Assembly (NCBI GenBank): GCA_964016985.1
Contig: OZ024830.1
Location: forward strand, 78,877,852 to 78,941,851
Direction of reading: 5' to 3'
Source: Anodontia alba
Taxonomy: Eukaryota; Mollusca; Bivalvia; Lucinida; Lucinidae
DNA length: 64,000 bases
Below are positions 12,753 through 24,054 of the stretch, one piece after another. The stretch's first letter is position 1, and every line of letters starts with the position of its first letter. The position numbers and the translations under genes were made by a program. The notes below the pieces were generated by a model, which made no database searches, had not been told where the DNA came from, and saw nothing but the letters and a program-made list of their open reading frames with translations.

Positions 12753-13479
12753 ATAATCTAAGGATTTTCTAACTAATCATAGCAGTCACAGCACTGAAAC
12801 TTTGAAGACATTTGTTTCAAATGTCAGTTCATAAAAATATCGTAGTAAATTTAAAATTTCAGAAGTTTTACTCCAAAATCACTGTAACTAAAATATAACC
12901 AAAACCCAGAGCCTTCTTAATACTAAGTGGCAAGCAGTGTAGATCCTGAAGATATATATGATGCCTGATCTTGGCATATAGTGTTTGTACAGCTCTAAAT
13001 GGGTTTCAGGTATAACAGAAACCTGTGCATCATAGCTTTGCTAGCTGAGAGAGGTATCAAGAAGTTTTTTTTATACTTCTCCATGTAATTATTGATTATC
13101 GATTAGCTTCATTGAGACTATTCCAGTGACTACCCATGAAATGTGTTTTCACAGTGAGATAAGAAAAACAAGAACAATCCCTAAAGGCATTATGGACGGG
13201 TTTTTAGCTCACCGTCCGTTGTCGTCTGTCTGTCCGTCCATTCAGCCACTATTTTTTCCTATGCCATTCAGCAAATTTAAACCCAATTTCACAGGATTGA
13301 TCCTTGGGTGATACTGACACTGATAATTGTTCAAAGATTTGGACATGCAGGATTCTGGTTGTCATGGCAGCCAAAAAAAAAAAAAAAAAAAAAAAAAAAA
13401 TAACACCAAAACTTAAAAAATCTTCTCGTCAGGCACCTGTGGATCGATTTCAATATAACTTGGTGGAAATGATTCCTTA

Positions 13480-13803
13480 TTAGCATAAAGAACTAGCCAT
13501 GAGTACTCGTCTTTTTTTGTTATGGTGATTAATTTGATTTTTATGTTTTCGCTTTGATGCGTAGACTGGGTTTGGGGCCTTTGTGCGGGCCGGGTTTTTG
13601 TGTGTTTCTGTGTTAAGAGTAGCATCGGGACCCAGGGTGAAGTTGGCTGGCTGTGGGAGTGCTTTAGACCCCCCGGTGGTTTTCTCTGCTGACCGTTCTA
13701 GGGCGGTGGTTCCGGTGTTAGTCTTACTTTTTGGTGCTTTGTGGTTTATTCTGCGAGGCGATTTGTAATTGTGGCACTCCCTGGACTTTTCTCTTACCTT
13801 TTA
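13480..13803 (+). mobile_element. Penelope-like element 3' UTR copy with internal deletion
   Basis: Starts near AGCATAAAGAACTAGCCATG and ends CTCTTACCTTTT, as in the other copies. About 190 bp is missing between GCGATTTGT and ATTGTGGCACTC, probably by microhomology. It interrupts the satellite at 13330-14510. Confidence 0.7.
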
Positions 13804-13871
13804 TGGAAACCTTCTTCGAAGATTGATCATGCCGTTATGATTCGTCAAAAAAAAAAAAAAAAAAAAAAAAA

Positions 13872-13902
<31 letters not shown>

Positions 13903-14511
13903 ACAAAATAAAAAAATAAAAATAAAAACATGGCCGCTAGGGGGTAGGGCTTTTTTCCCCTATATATATATACATGTATGTAGAAAAACTTTAAACATCT
14001 TCTTGTCAGAAACCACTGGACCCATTTCACTATAACTTATCAGGAATGTTCCTTTGGTAACCCTCTACTAAGATTATATCAGCCGCCATGATTTGGTAAA
14101 AGACATGGCCGCTTTAGGACGGGGCTTACTTTCCGTATATATCTGAATAGATAACATTAAAATTCTTCTTGTGAGAAACCACTGGATCGATTTCAGCATA
14201 CTTTAGCAGAAAACTTTCTTTGGGGACCCTGTACCAAGATTTTTCAAGCCGTAAGGATTCGTCTAAAATATGGCCGCCTGGGAGATGAGGGTTGGATGGG
14301 ATGGGGCGGGATGGGGGCTGGGGTGTGGTTTAGTTTCCTTATATATCAATTTTAATAAAATTTTGCAGAAATGTTTCTTCTATGACCCTCTACCAAGATT
14401 GTTCAAGCTATCCTGATTCGTCAAAAAAAAACTTGGTCACCAGGGATAGGGCTTATTTTCCCTAAATTTCTACATAGAAAATTTTAAAGCTTTTCTTCTG
14501 GAAGAAACAAA

Positions 14512-15160
14512 GTAAGAGAAAAGTCCAGGGAGTGCCTCGGTCACAGCCCGCAGCCCTTTCCAGACACCAAGAGGAAGAGAAAACAGACAAAGCCAAACAA
14601 GCAAACCGAGCAAATGTACGAAAAGCACTAAGATAAGCTCTCTTCTCCCCCAGCGAGGTAATCGCAGTGCTCAAAGGTCTGAAAAAAACACAAGAACAAA
14701 ATAACACGAGGCAAGACCTGAATAAAATCGCCTCTTAGAATAAACCAGAAAGCAACAAAGACTAAGACTAACTCCGGGACCACCGCCTTTGAACAGCCAG
14801 TAGAATAGACTACCGCGGATTTGAAGCACTTTTACAGCCTGGCAACTTCACCCTTGTTCCCGATGCTGCCCTTAATACAGAAATACATAAAAATCGATTA
14901 GCATAAAGGTTCACAACTCAGTCAATGCATGAAAGCGAAATCATCAAAATCAAATTAATCACTATGATAAACAAACACGAGTACTTATGGCTCATTCTAC
15001 TGCGTGCCAGAGTAAATGAAAACCAATAGTTGACCCACGGTGGGCCTAGCCAAAGACATATCGTCAAGCCCCAATCCAGTGGTTAAAGTTTTACGAAGAA
15101 GCCACCTTCGTGCAATTAAATAGCGAAGCACAGCCATCAATAACAATTGGATTGATCACA
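14512..15160 (-). mobile_element. Penelope-like element 3' UTR copy
   Basis: Matches the 3' UTR of the 20-23 kb element, including GCACTCCCTGGACTTTTCTC at the 3' end and the block TTCGTAAAACTTTAACC. It is inserted in the ~170 bp satellite, which resumes with AGAAACCACTGGACC. It is 5' truncated and the ATGA of the SECIS-like motif is lost. Confidence 0.7.
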
Positions 15161-16836
15161 GAAACCACTGGACCAATATTAATATAATTAGCTCACCTGA
15201 GCACGTACTGCTCAGTGAGGTGTTTTAATAGGCCAGTATTCCGATGTCCGCTTTGTCCGTCTGTCAACAATTGACATCTCGTCCTAAACAATTGGGCCTA
15301 TTTAGACTAAACCACAGGAATGATCCTTGAGTTGTGCTAACTGAAAGTTTATCAAAGAATTAGAATCTTAGCTGGTTGCCACAACCAAGTGTCAAAATCT
15401 TTAAATATCATCTTGTCAGAAACCATAGACCTAGGGCTACCAAATCTGGTAAATCAAGTGGACCTACCAAAATTATTCAAAGTATAGCCCTTGGGTCAGG
15501 AATGGCCGCTATCCAGGGGTCACTAGTTTTCCATACGTAGACTTACATAGTGAAAATCTTGAAAATTCTTCTCGTCAGAAACCATTAGGCCTAAGGCTAT
15601 CGAATTTGGTTTGTAGCTTTAACAACTAGACCTCTACCGATTTTGTTCAAATTAAATCCTTGGGTTAAAATTGGCCCCACCCTATGGGTCAGTAGTTTTA
15701 CATAAACAAATAAATTGCAAATAATCCTTTCCTCTTAAACTGCTATCCACAATTTGAAATCAGTTGGCAGAAATGCTTCTTGAATGACAGTCTATTAAAG
15801 CATAGACAGACTTATGAAAATGATAGTCTTTTAGAATATACTATGTTGCATTAAATTGTTGAAGTAACTGTTGATAGTTGGAGACAATGACATTCAGACG
15901 AGCGAATTAGGGCCCCAGGGCCCCAGGACCCTCTTGTTGACAACCCGTCATGCAACAAATGCAGAACTGGTTGAATATTGTTTTCCTAATTTTTACTTTC
16001 AGGATACTTTCAAAAGAAATGCAGAGTATGTGGCCCACAGTGACAACAATGATAACCCGGAAAGAAAGTAACAGAAAAATGGGATCACTGCCAATGAACA
16101 ACTAAACACTTTGGTGACTTAGTGCTGCAAAAATGACGCCAATACAGGAAGATCAGTAGTTTGAGTTTGAGTCAAGTTATTTAACAGAGAGCTTTAAATT
16201 GTGCCGAATACTTTGGCACAAAGTAATTTTAATGCCAAACCTTAATGTTTCAGTAAGATGGAATTATCTCCCTTCCAATGATTTGCATGTATGGAAACAA
16301 TAACAAAATTGGATGAACAGTAATCTGTTCGAAAAATTGGTAAGGACTGTGAATATGCGTACTTGTGGACAGGAAAGAAAAATCCTGTTGTTTGTCGGAA
16401 ATGCTCCGTCTCATCTGCAGTTGAATTTGAAGAATGTTTCCTTAACCTATGGACCAAGGCATTATTCAGACTGCAAAACTTAAAGCGCATATTCCTAAGA
16501 TAGAAATCTCTACAAATGTGGCTTGACACTGTTTAAGGATGCCAATGTTCTGCTATCTAGTTTGTAAGCCCGTGGGCGTGGACAGAGTTTGAAGTTAGTT
16601 GACATCACTGTTGGCATGACCTTTCTCGTCTACACAATATCTTGTGAACCAGTGTTTGGATTCTTTCCTAATTTTCAGGGATATATCATTGGGACATACC
16701 AAAGAACTAATTAGATTTTGGCAATCTTGACCTAATTTTTAAGGTCATAGCAGATAAAAAAAAATGAAAATTCATGGTTATAGGGACAGCTGTTTGATCT
16801 GAGAACACCATTACTAGTTATTTAGTGTCAGGTTAG

Positions 16837-16921
16837 TGATACCAGAGATAATAAACCTGTTATCTGGAATTATTTTTCATACCAGAAATAATAAACCTGT
16901 TATCTGGAGTTATTTTTCATA
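16837..16921 (+). repeat. 42 bp tandem duplication
   Basis: ATACCAGAGATAATAAACCT and its continuation to TTATTTTTCAT occur twice in tandem with two differences. Confidence 0.9.
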
Positions 16922-17261
16922 CCTATATCATAGGTGAGGTTATGTTTCTCCATGAAAACTTATGTTACAAGTATTTATTAGAACCAATTTCAGTGAAGTA
17001 GTTCAAATGAATATACATGTATGATTTTGTGGAGATAAGCAAAAGCCATCATACCTAGAGTTATGACTTTCATGCCTGGAGCTATGATTTTAAGGGTGCA
17101 AGTGCGCTTAAATATTTTTCCGAGGAGTCTCTCACCATTTTTTTGGTTTTACCTGAATTTTATAGTGATTTATCAGTCGAAGTTCAGAAGTGCGTATTTT
17201 TTTTATAAATCTTGGATATTCTATTCCATTCTATCTGGATTTTAATCGGTATCTCAAAATA

Positions 17262-17511
17262 CCAGGGCCCAGTTGTTCAAAGCGTCGTTAGCTTAACGAG
17301 CTCGTTAAGGGTCATTTCCTTAACTGTTTTAGCGGATTCAATATACAATATTTTGAAATTTTTTGCTGAAAAAATGTGAGTAGCTTTTGCACTGCAAAAG
17401 CTACTCACATTTTTTCAGCAAAAAATTTCAGTATATTTGCGTATCACTTGATGTAAATTTTAACGAATCGTTAACTAACGACATCGTTAGCTTTGAACAA
17501 CTGGGCCCTGG
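17262..17511. mobile_element. Hairpin MITE family B, copy B2
   Basis: Ends CAGGGCCCAGTTGTTCAAAG and GAACAACTGGGCCCTG. The centre (17354-17428) is a perfect palindrome of about 36 bp arms meeting at TTTTGCACTGCAAAA. Confidence 0.88.
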
Positions 17512-18047
17512 GTCATTATGAAATAATAGTTAAGATTAATAATCTAGTCTTAGGAGAGCATTTGATTGGGTGTTTGTTTAGGGTTAGAAAGTAACCTCTT
17601 GATCAGAGGTCCAGAGAACAGTGGGTATAAGGTGAATATATTTCTTATATCTCCATGAAATCATATGTTGTTGGTACTGATTAGAAGCGCCTGACTAAGT
17701 AATATAGTGCCTTACCGAGACAGTTCATATTAGTACCTTCAAGCTGCAACATATGTTTTCATGAAAAAAAAATATTTAATTTAGTACTTTTGGATTGCAA
17801 AAAAAGCATCTTATCAAGAACTATTGTATTGATATTTTTCTGCTTTCTCATAAAAAAATGTTGTTGGTACTCATTACAAGTGCCTTGCCAAGGCAGTTCT
17901 AAGGAGCACCTAATAATGTTTTCGCAAAACACATTGTGGGTACTTATTTTCGCAAAACATAGACAAAATATCTGAATACCCGTAACTTACAACTTGAATT
18001 TTTATAGTATAAAATAAGGACTGTGACCAGTTCTGTGATCTGTTCAT

Positions 18048-18376
18048 ACAGACAGAGCCACTACAGATCTGTTTATTGTTTTTATTGGGAAAGATGTGGT
18101 TTTTGTTTTCAAAAATTAAAGGTTAGTAGAGATTTTCATCAGATTGTTGCGTCGTGTCTTCTTACGGGAATTTTCAAACTTCGGTACGTGTATGCCGTAT
18201 TTATAAATTGAGTTTTCCTTTCAGCTAATGAAATAAAATAAGACTAAAAATACAACAAAAAAGTGCATGCATCTTATTTAAAGAAATAAAAGTATTACAA
18301 ATTATATCTTATTTTTCATTTATCATAAAGTAGCTGATATGAATATATATTACAGTGCTACAGATAAAAAAAAATG
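18048..18376 (+). repeat. 330 bp direct repeat, copy 1
   Basis: ACAGACAGAGCCACTACAGA to CAGTGCTACAGATAAAAA; pairs with 18931-19258. No coding signal or terminal structure recognised. Confidence 0.8.
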
Positions 18377-18930
18377 TCTAAGGAGTATCTACCCCCTGCT
18401 TTAAAGCTTAATAAATGACCAATTGCAATGCTTATCTCTTAGAGCACCAAGCATAAGACTTAGTGTAGCATACAAATTTTAATTGTCTGAAACTGTTTTG
18501 AAGTTCACTGAAAATTTTTACCACTTAATTTAATTTCAATGCTGAAATCCAAAATTTCATTGAGTAATATTACCCCATCAACTTCAATTTTAAAACTGAT
18601 TTTCAAACAAAATCAATGTTGAAATACACTTAACCCCCTATTATCTAGAGCTCTGTATATAGTAAATGTAAGGCTTGCATAAACTGTTATGTCTGCATTA
18701 TCGGAATTGTAAATTAACAGTATGATAGCAGCGTAAAAGCTTGCTTAACAGTCTGATGCCAGCGTTAAAGGTTGTTAGTGAAACCCACCGCCCTAAAACA
18801 ATCAAGTTTGGCTGTTCCAGTTGTTTTTGTTGACTGTTGTAGACAGGTTCTACTATATACTCATGTAGGATACATTGGGGCATTTTCTAGGGCCTTTTGA
18901 ATTTAGGCTTTAAGTTTGTTTAAGTGTTTA

Positions 18931-19258
18931 AACAGACAGAACCACTACAGATCTGTTTATTGTTTTTATTGGAAAAGATGTTTTTTTGTTGTTGTTTTTT
19001 TTTTTTTGATAAATTAAAGATTACTTGAGATTTTCATGAGATTGCTGCGTCGTGTCTTCTTATGGGACTTTTCAAATTTCAGTACATGTATGCCGTATTT
19101 ATAAATTGACTTTTTCTTTCAGCTAATAAAATGACATAAGACTAAAAATACAACAACAAATTCATGCATTTTATTTAAAGAAATAAAAGTATTACAAATT
19201 ATATCTTATTTTTTATTTATCATAAATATGTATTACACTGCTACAGATAAAAATACAT
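18931..19258 (+). repeat. 330 bp direct repeat, copy 2
   Basis: Matches copy 1 with scattered changes, e.g. GCTGCGTCGTGTCTTCTTAT for GTTGCGTCGTGTCTTCTTAC. Offset 883 bp. Confidence 0.8.
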
Positions 19259-19459
19259 GCAGCACCTTGAACATGAAAAAAGTAAAGGTGAAAATTATAT
19301 CCATTGTCATAGCTCTAGATGAGAGGTTGGATTTGAGATAAATTTTCTTATTTCTCATCAAAAACGGTATGCCCAATTTGCTTTCTGTTTTACTAGTTGT
19401 GTTGTGATGCTAGCATTTTTTTCATCTTCAACAGCTGTCCATTTTTCTTTCTGTTTTAC

Positions 19460-19830
19460 TAGTTCTGATTAATAGTAGCATCAGGAACAAGGGTGAAGTT
19501 AGTCGGCTGTTAAAGTGCTTTAACCCCGCGTTCTAAGGCGGTCGTCCCAGTGTCAGTCTTACTGTTTGTTGCTTTGCGGTTTTTATCTGTGAGGCGATTT
19601 GTTTTAAGTTTTGATGGTGTTATTTTCCGTGTTCTTGTGTTTTTCAGTCCTTTGAGCATTGCGATTACCTCACCTTGGGAAGAGAGAGCTAATCTTTTTG
19701 CTTTTCGTACATCAGGTCGATTTACGCTTGTTTGGTTCTGTCTGTTTCCTCTTCCTCTTGGTGTCTGGGAAAGGGCTGCGGTTTGTGATTGTGGCACTCT
19801 CTGGACTTTTTTCTTACCCCCTTGTTTGTT
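19460..19830 (+). mobile_element. Penelope-like element 3' UTR copy
   Basis: Begins near TTAATAGTAGCATCAGGAAC and ends TGGACTTTTTTCTTACCCCC. It aligns through TTACCTCACCTTGGGAAGAG with the 3' UTR of the other copies. The open frames on either strand here are by-products of this UTR. Confidence 0.7.
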
Positions 19831-20644
19831 TCTTTTTATTCAGTTTTTACATAAAACCGTGTCATTTTCATATATTTTATCATTATCACTGAGTTACGTG
19901 ATAAAAAGGATCCCTTATATGTGAGACCAATGATCTTTCAAGGCGGATCCATCGAATCAAATTTATTCTTCATTTCCTGGCATTTCCATGCTGTCAGTCT
20001 ACAGCGAAAACCCTGGTGAAACCAAGAGAATTCGCAGCCTATTAAGCTTTTTTTTATTATTTGTAAAAGGTCTATGAACCTTGTTTGCATACAGTATCAG
20101 AAAAAGGTAAGAGAAAAGCCCAGGCAGTGCCACAATCACAAACCGCAGCCCTTCCTTGACCCCAAGAGGAAGAGGAAACCGACAAACCCAAACAAGCACA
20201 AATCGAACAAACGTACGAAAAGCACTAAGATTAGCTCTCTCTTCCCCAAGCGAGGTAATCGCAATACTAAAAGGACTAAAAAACACAAGAACAAAATGAC
20301 ACATGGAAAGACACACAACAAATCGCCTCGTAGAATAAACCACAATGCAACAAAGAGTAAGACTAACACCGGGACCACCGCCTTAGAACGGTCAGTAGAG
20401 TAAACCACCGGAGGGTTTAAAGCACTTTTACAGCTAGCTAACTTCACCCTGGGTCCCGATGCTACTCTTAATACAGAAACACATAAAAATTCGGTTCGAA
20501 TAAAGGCACTCAACTCAGTCAATGCATCAAAGCGAAAACACAAAAATCAAATTAATCAGTATAAGAAACAAAGACGAGTACTCATGGCTAATTCTACTGT
20601 ATGCCAGAGTAAATGAAAACCAATAATAGAACCACGGCGGGCCA

Positions 20645-20725
20645 AGCCAAAGACATATCGTCAAGCCCCAACCCACTGGTTAAAGTTTTACGAAGAGTCC
20701 GTCATTGGGTCTGGGAACCGCCGTC
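20645..20725 (-). promoter_or_regulatory. SECIS-like hairpin in PLE 3' UTR
   Basis: On the minus strand the order is CCAGAC, internal loop, ATGAC (20705-20701), 11 nt, AAAA, a loop, GGGG, then TGACGAT (20663-20657) and GTCTTTGG. AGAC pairs with GTCT (helix I), ATGA faces TGAC/CGAT (quartet), the GGACTC side pairs weakly with GGGG(C)TT (helix II), and AAAA lies 12 nt after ATGA as in eukaryotic SECIS elements. The same signature occurs in the copy at 49075-49150, and in decayed form (GTGGC for ATGAC) near 15062-15112. Role inferred: it would direct selenocysteine at the in-frame UGAs. Confidence 0.5.
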
Positions 20726-20782
20726 GTACAATTAAAGAGTGAAGTATAGCCATAAACAATGATTTGGTTGACAACTAGATAT

Positions 20783-21494
20783 GCAATCTACCGCATAATA
20801 TCAAGGCTATAGCAAATTCTTTTATAACGGTTAATAAGTTGTCTGAATTGCTCCGAAAATTTAGATTTACCTACATTTTTTCTAAATCTGTAAACTAAGT
20901 CACCGTAAAATTCTGGTTCCAATATACCTTGTTGCAGAAGTGTTTTCAGACTGTCGCTATATTTTTCTACCACGGCACTGTGTCTGCGATAAAATTTCGA
21001 AAACGCCTTACGAAGTTTAAAATAACGATAGCCCTGCCTAAGAAGTTTGACAGTAAGGGCTTTATTACAGTAGTTAAAGTCATTATGATTTGAAGAAGCT
21101 CTGGCGAATCTAATAAGTTGAGACATGTATACCCCATATGAGGTACGCCGGGGACATCGCCATCCAGAAAAGGGAAATTGACTATATCAAAATCAAAATC
21201 GTCTCGTTTATCATAAATTTTGGTGGAAACCGTACCATTAGAAATACATAGATTCAAATCCAAAGAAAGTGCCTCGGTATCGGAAGAATTTGCTCTATTT
21301 AATTGGAGTTCCGTAGGGTATATCCGGTCCACCATTTGGTCAAAGTAAATATTTTCAATAGTTAATAAATTATCAAGGTATCTTGAAGTTGAATTGAAAG
21401 CCTCAATAATGTCAGCCTGATTTTCACGTGAGAGAGACTTCATGAAATCTCTCTCATGACAAAAACAAACAAATCTGCAACAAGAGGAGCACAA
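20783..21494 (-). pseudogene. PLE RT C-terminal half
   Basis: It starts in CHERDFMKSLSRENQADII, includes the altered active-site box RYLDNLL, then DTEALSLDLNLCISNG and NFPFLDGDVP. A frameshift near 21150 leads to YMSQLIRFARASSNH and LRQGYRYFKLRKAFSKFYRR, typical of the C-terminal thumb-like region of these PLEs. It ends at TAG (20782-20780) where CAG (Gln) is likely ancestral. Confidence 0.8.
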
Positions 21495-22235
21495 TTAGTT
21501 CCCATCGGAATGCCAATAGTTTGCCTATAAACTTTAGTTCCAAATCTAATAAAAATATTATCCAAAAGATAAACAAGGGCATCACAGACTTTTTGACACG
21601 ACCGTAAATTGTGATTATTATATACATCAGAAGTGAAAAAAGCACATTCTTCGTTGCAGGCCAAATATTGAGTATTCTCCCGAATAAACGTTCTGTTAAT
21701 AAAATCAATAAGTTTATCTTTTATAAGATGATGAGGTAACGTAGTATACAGTGTAGAAAAATCATATGTAGACAATTTAGAAGCCTGAAAGTTTTTAGAT
21801 TTAAATTTATTGAGAACATCATTAGAATTTTTAATTGACCAAAAATAGTTAATTCCGTCCCTTTCGTAAACAGTATCATAGTATCTAATCCAATGTTTTT
21901 TAACAGCAGTAAGGCATGAAGTTAGCAGTTTGGACAAATTAGTAGTCGTACATGAGCTAGAATTAGCAATGAAACGTGCTTTATAAGGTCGATTATGAAT
22001 TTTCGGTAACCAATATAACGTTGGAAGTCTGTCTTGCTTTTCTTTAATAGTCACTGCAAACTTAGCAGTAATATCGACAACAATAGATCTCTCGTCAGTA
22101 GAAATCCGTTCATATGTTTTAGTACTACCAAGTTCTTGTATTAGAATATTGATATAATAAAGTCGTCACACAACAACAACATTATTAGCAGCTTTATCAG
22201 CTAGAGCCAAAACATACTTCCTATGAAATTCTTGG
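21440..22235 (-). pseudogene. PLE RT core with in-frame UGA
   Basis: The frame from 22235 reads ADKAANNVVVV-UGA-RLYYINIL (UGA at 22168-22166), then DERSIVVDITAKFAVTIKEK and the RT fingers and palm: LPTLYWLPKIHN, STYDFSTLYTTLP, IGIPMGTNCAPL. It breaks at LFVFVMREIS by a frameshift near 21470; the expected continuation CHERDFMKSL is in another frame. Confidence 0.8.
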
Positions 22236-22620
22236 ATATACCTTGTTTTAAATATCGAAAAGATAATTTAGGCTTAGGAGGGAGGAGATCAAGGTTATTA
22301 GAGTAAAATAACAAACGTTCATCAATGATCTTAAAAATCTTTAATTTCCAATTATTTAAAGCATTACACTCAACATGCTCTCGTTTACACCAACGCGTAC
22401 AATAATCATTTAAAGCACTGGCAATTGTTTCCCGACATTTATTGAAATCAATGTGGGCTGGGAATCTATATTTAGGTCCTTTTGAAATAACTGAACGGAT
22501 TCGTGAATCAGTTATAATCTTCAAGTTACCAGTGACAATATGACCCGCTGGTTGATAACAAAATTTAGAATCTTTACAATCTCAGGAATCAGGGGAACTA
22601 GTTTCAATATCAAGATCAAT
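22201..22620 (-). pseudogene. PLE polyprotein segment 2 with in-frame UGA
   Basis: After the frameshift the frame reads ETSSPDS-UGA-DCKDSKF and then VTGNLKIITDSRIRS, CNALNNWKLKIFKIIDERL and PKPKLSFRYLKQG. The UGA (22584-22582) replaces the first Cys of a CDC pair that I expect in relatives. A second frameshift near 22235 leads into the next segment. Confidence 0.7.
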
Positions 22621-22621
22621 A

Positions 22622-22944
22622 TCAAGAAACTAATTTATTGAAATTAAGTATAGTATTACGGATAGGTTTGTTATATTTATAACAAATAATAGGAGATTCC
22701 GTGTTTTCGAAATATGAAGGTATAGTTGATATTACATTATTATCTCGAAATATGCTAGGTAAATCTATGAATTCAATACCTTTATTAATGAATGGAATTT
22801 TGATGAAGTGTCTAATGTGGTTAATTTCAGAATCAATGTAAGAACGAAGAGCATGTTGACTATAACATCTAGTAAGGAGAGCTGCTTCATACAAATCATG
22901 TTTTCTATCATAAAATTTATTCGCCTCATCATCTAACTTAAGCC
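22622..22944 (-). pseudogene. PLE polyprotein segment 1 (upstream of RT)
   Basis: The open frame begins KLDDEANKFYDRKHDLYEAA, continues through ALRSYIDSEINHIRHFIK and ends NFNKLVS at a frameshift near 22625. This is the region between the lost nuclease and the RT core in Naiad-type PLEs. The element's 5' truncation is at its upstream edge. It continues, one base out of frame, in the next segment. Confidence 0.7.
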
Positions 22945-22945
22945 T

Positions 22946-24054
22946 TTATTAAGGTTACCCACCATATGAGTCGTGGCACGAGAAAGCCTGACTTCGAGAT
23001 GATGCCAGCGCTGATGTCAGATAAGCCTGCTCATCTAAGCTTGCTTATAAGACTTCGACAGCTAGCTTTCCATATGACAGAAAAGACTGATACCACCTCG
23101 CGGATGCACGGCCTGCTCTGAGCATTCGCTAGTCACTCTTCAAACTGCAGGTTTTCTTGCCATGTTGTTCATATGATAATGTGTATACTGGTACATTAAA
23201 AGTTTCGACTAAGGAATAAGATACTAGTCATTGGTAAAATAACATTTTGGCCGCATATCTCATTTATTGTCTTTCAACGGCGCACTAGCGGCTTTCTTTT
23301 AATTTATATATGGGTCGTCTGTATAGTCATTGTTGCATTTAGCTACAACCTACACATTCGGCTTATGTTTCATCATTGAATGAGTTTAAAAACCAAAACG
23401 GTGAACGGTGATCACAATAAAAATAGTAAGATATAGAGTCTGAGGATTGAAGGTCATTAAATACAGAAACATTTAACAAGCAGAAATGATGCATGCAGTG
23501 TAAAGTTTAGTCTACCCCTGATTCACCACTTTTTTCTAGGGTAAAGGGAAAAACAAGTGATTGTGAGGACGTGAAGGTAATGCTATTTAGGTAATCTGTA
23601 CTAGGCGTATATAGCTGTTTTTCTGCACTAGACTTTTCAGACTTTATCGGTCGTAGGTAAAGTAACCATTTGTGCAGCGTAGGTATATAGCATAGCCTTA
23701 AGCATCTTTCACATTTAGTCTTGTTTTTATTTTAACCCATTCGAATAACGAATGAGTAACTCTTGTTTTTATTTATTTCTTACTTACATAATTTAACAAC
23801 TTTTGAGGCAGCCTGTGCATAACTACATAACACAAACGTAGGATTTTTTTTTTTTTTTTATTTAATGTTTATGCCGGTCGAATAACGGATAAGTAACTCT
23901 TTTTTCTATGCTTGACGACTCTTTTGAATAAAGATTAAGAAATGTGTAGTTTATTCGCGATTGAATGTTGAACAACAAATAACCAACAGTTTATTTTTTA
24001 TTAAAATATTCGAAAAATTTCACCTGAAATTGGCATAACTTTTGAATAACAAAT
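22946..24054. other. No gene recognised between PLE and LTR element
   Basis: Two similar phrases, CGAATAACGAATGAGTAACT (about 23742) and CGAATAACGGATAAGTAACT (about 23878), suggest an old short repeat. Confidence 0.6.

Larger units (their letters stand above)
13100..15720 (+). repeat. ~170 bp satellite interrupted by PLE ends
   Basis: Recurring CTTCTTGTCAGAAACCACTG, TTTCAATATAACTTGGTGG, CCTCTACCAAGATT and ATGGCCGC phrases at 13330, 13985, 14160, 14345, 15165, 15400 and 15565. A GCTCACC...GTCCGTCCGT head occurs at 13200 and 15190. Two PLE 3' ends interrupt it in opposite orientations. A related block is at 36540-37040. Confidence 0.75.
20106..22945 (-). mobile_element. Penelope-like retroelement (Naiad-type RT), 5' truncated
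   Basis: Reading leftward, coding sequence runs from about 22945 to 20780 and a long 3' UTR continues to about 20106 (ends CTCTTACCTTTTTC). The RT region has LPTLYWLPKIHNRPYKARF, STYDFSTLYTTLP (motif A Asp) and IGIPMGTNCAPLVADLF. The active-site box reads RYLDNLL, where RYLDDLL is expected, so the second Asp is Asn and this copy is probably inactive. No GIY-YIG follows the RT; in Naiad-type elements that nuclease is N-terminal, which fits its absence in a 5'-truncated copy. I see frameshifts near 22625, 22235, 21470 and 21150 and a TAG near 20782. Two in-frame UGA codons (22584-22582 and 22168-22166) sit where Cys is expected. Confidence 0.85.

Noticed and set aside
13484..13540. CATGAGTACTCG...GTGATTAATTTG block as the SECIS element
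   Set aside because: It is conserved among PLE copies and has ATGA and TGAT, but the spacing (about 24 nt) is too short and there is no apical AA; the block at 20645-20725 fits better.
16242..16529. 95-codon minus-strand ORF
   Set aside because: No domain, no splice signals, no relative recognised.
19550..20543. Several ORFs of 77-135 codons on both strands
   Set aside because: They lie in PLE 3' UTR copies; the same sequence in other copies is not kept open in those frames.
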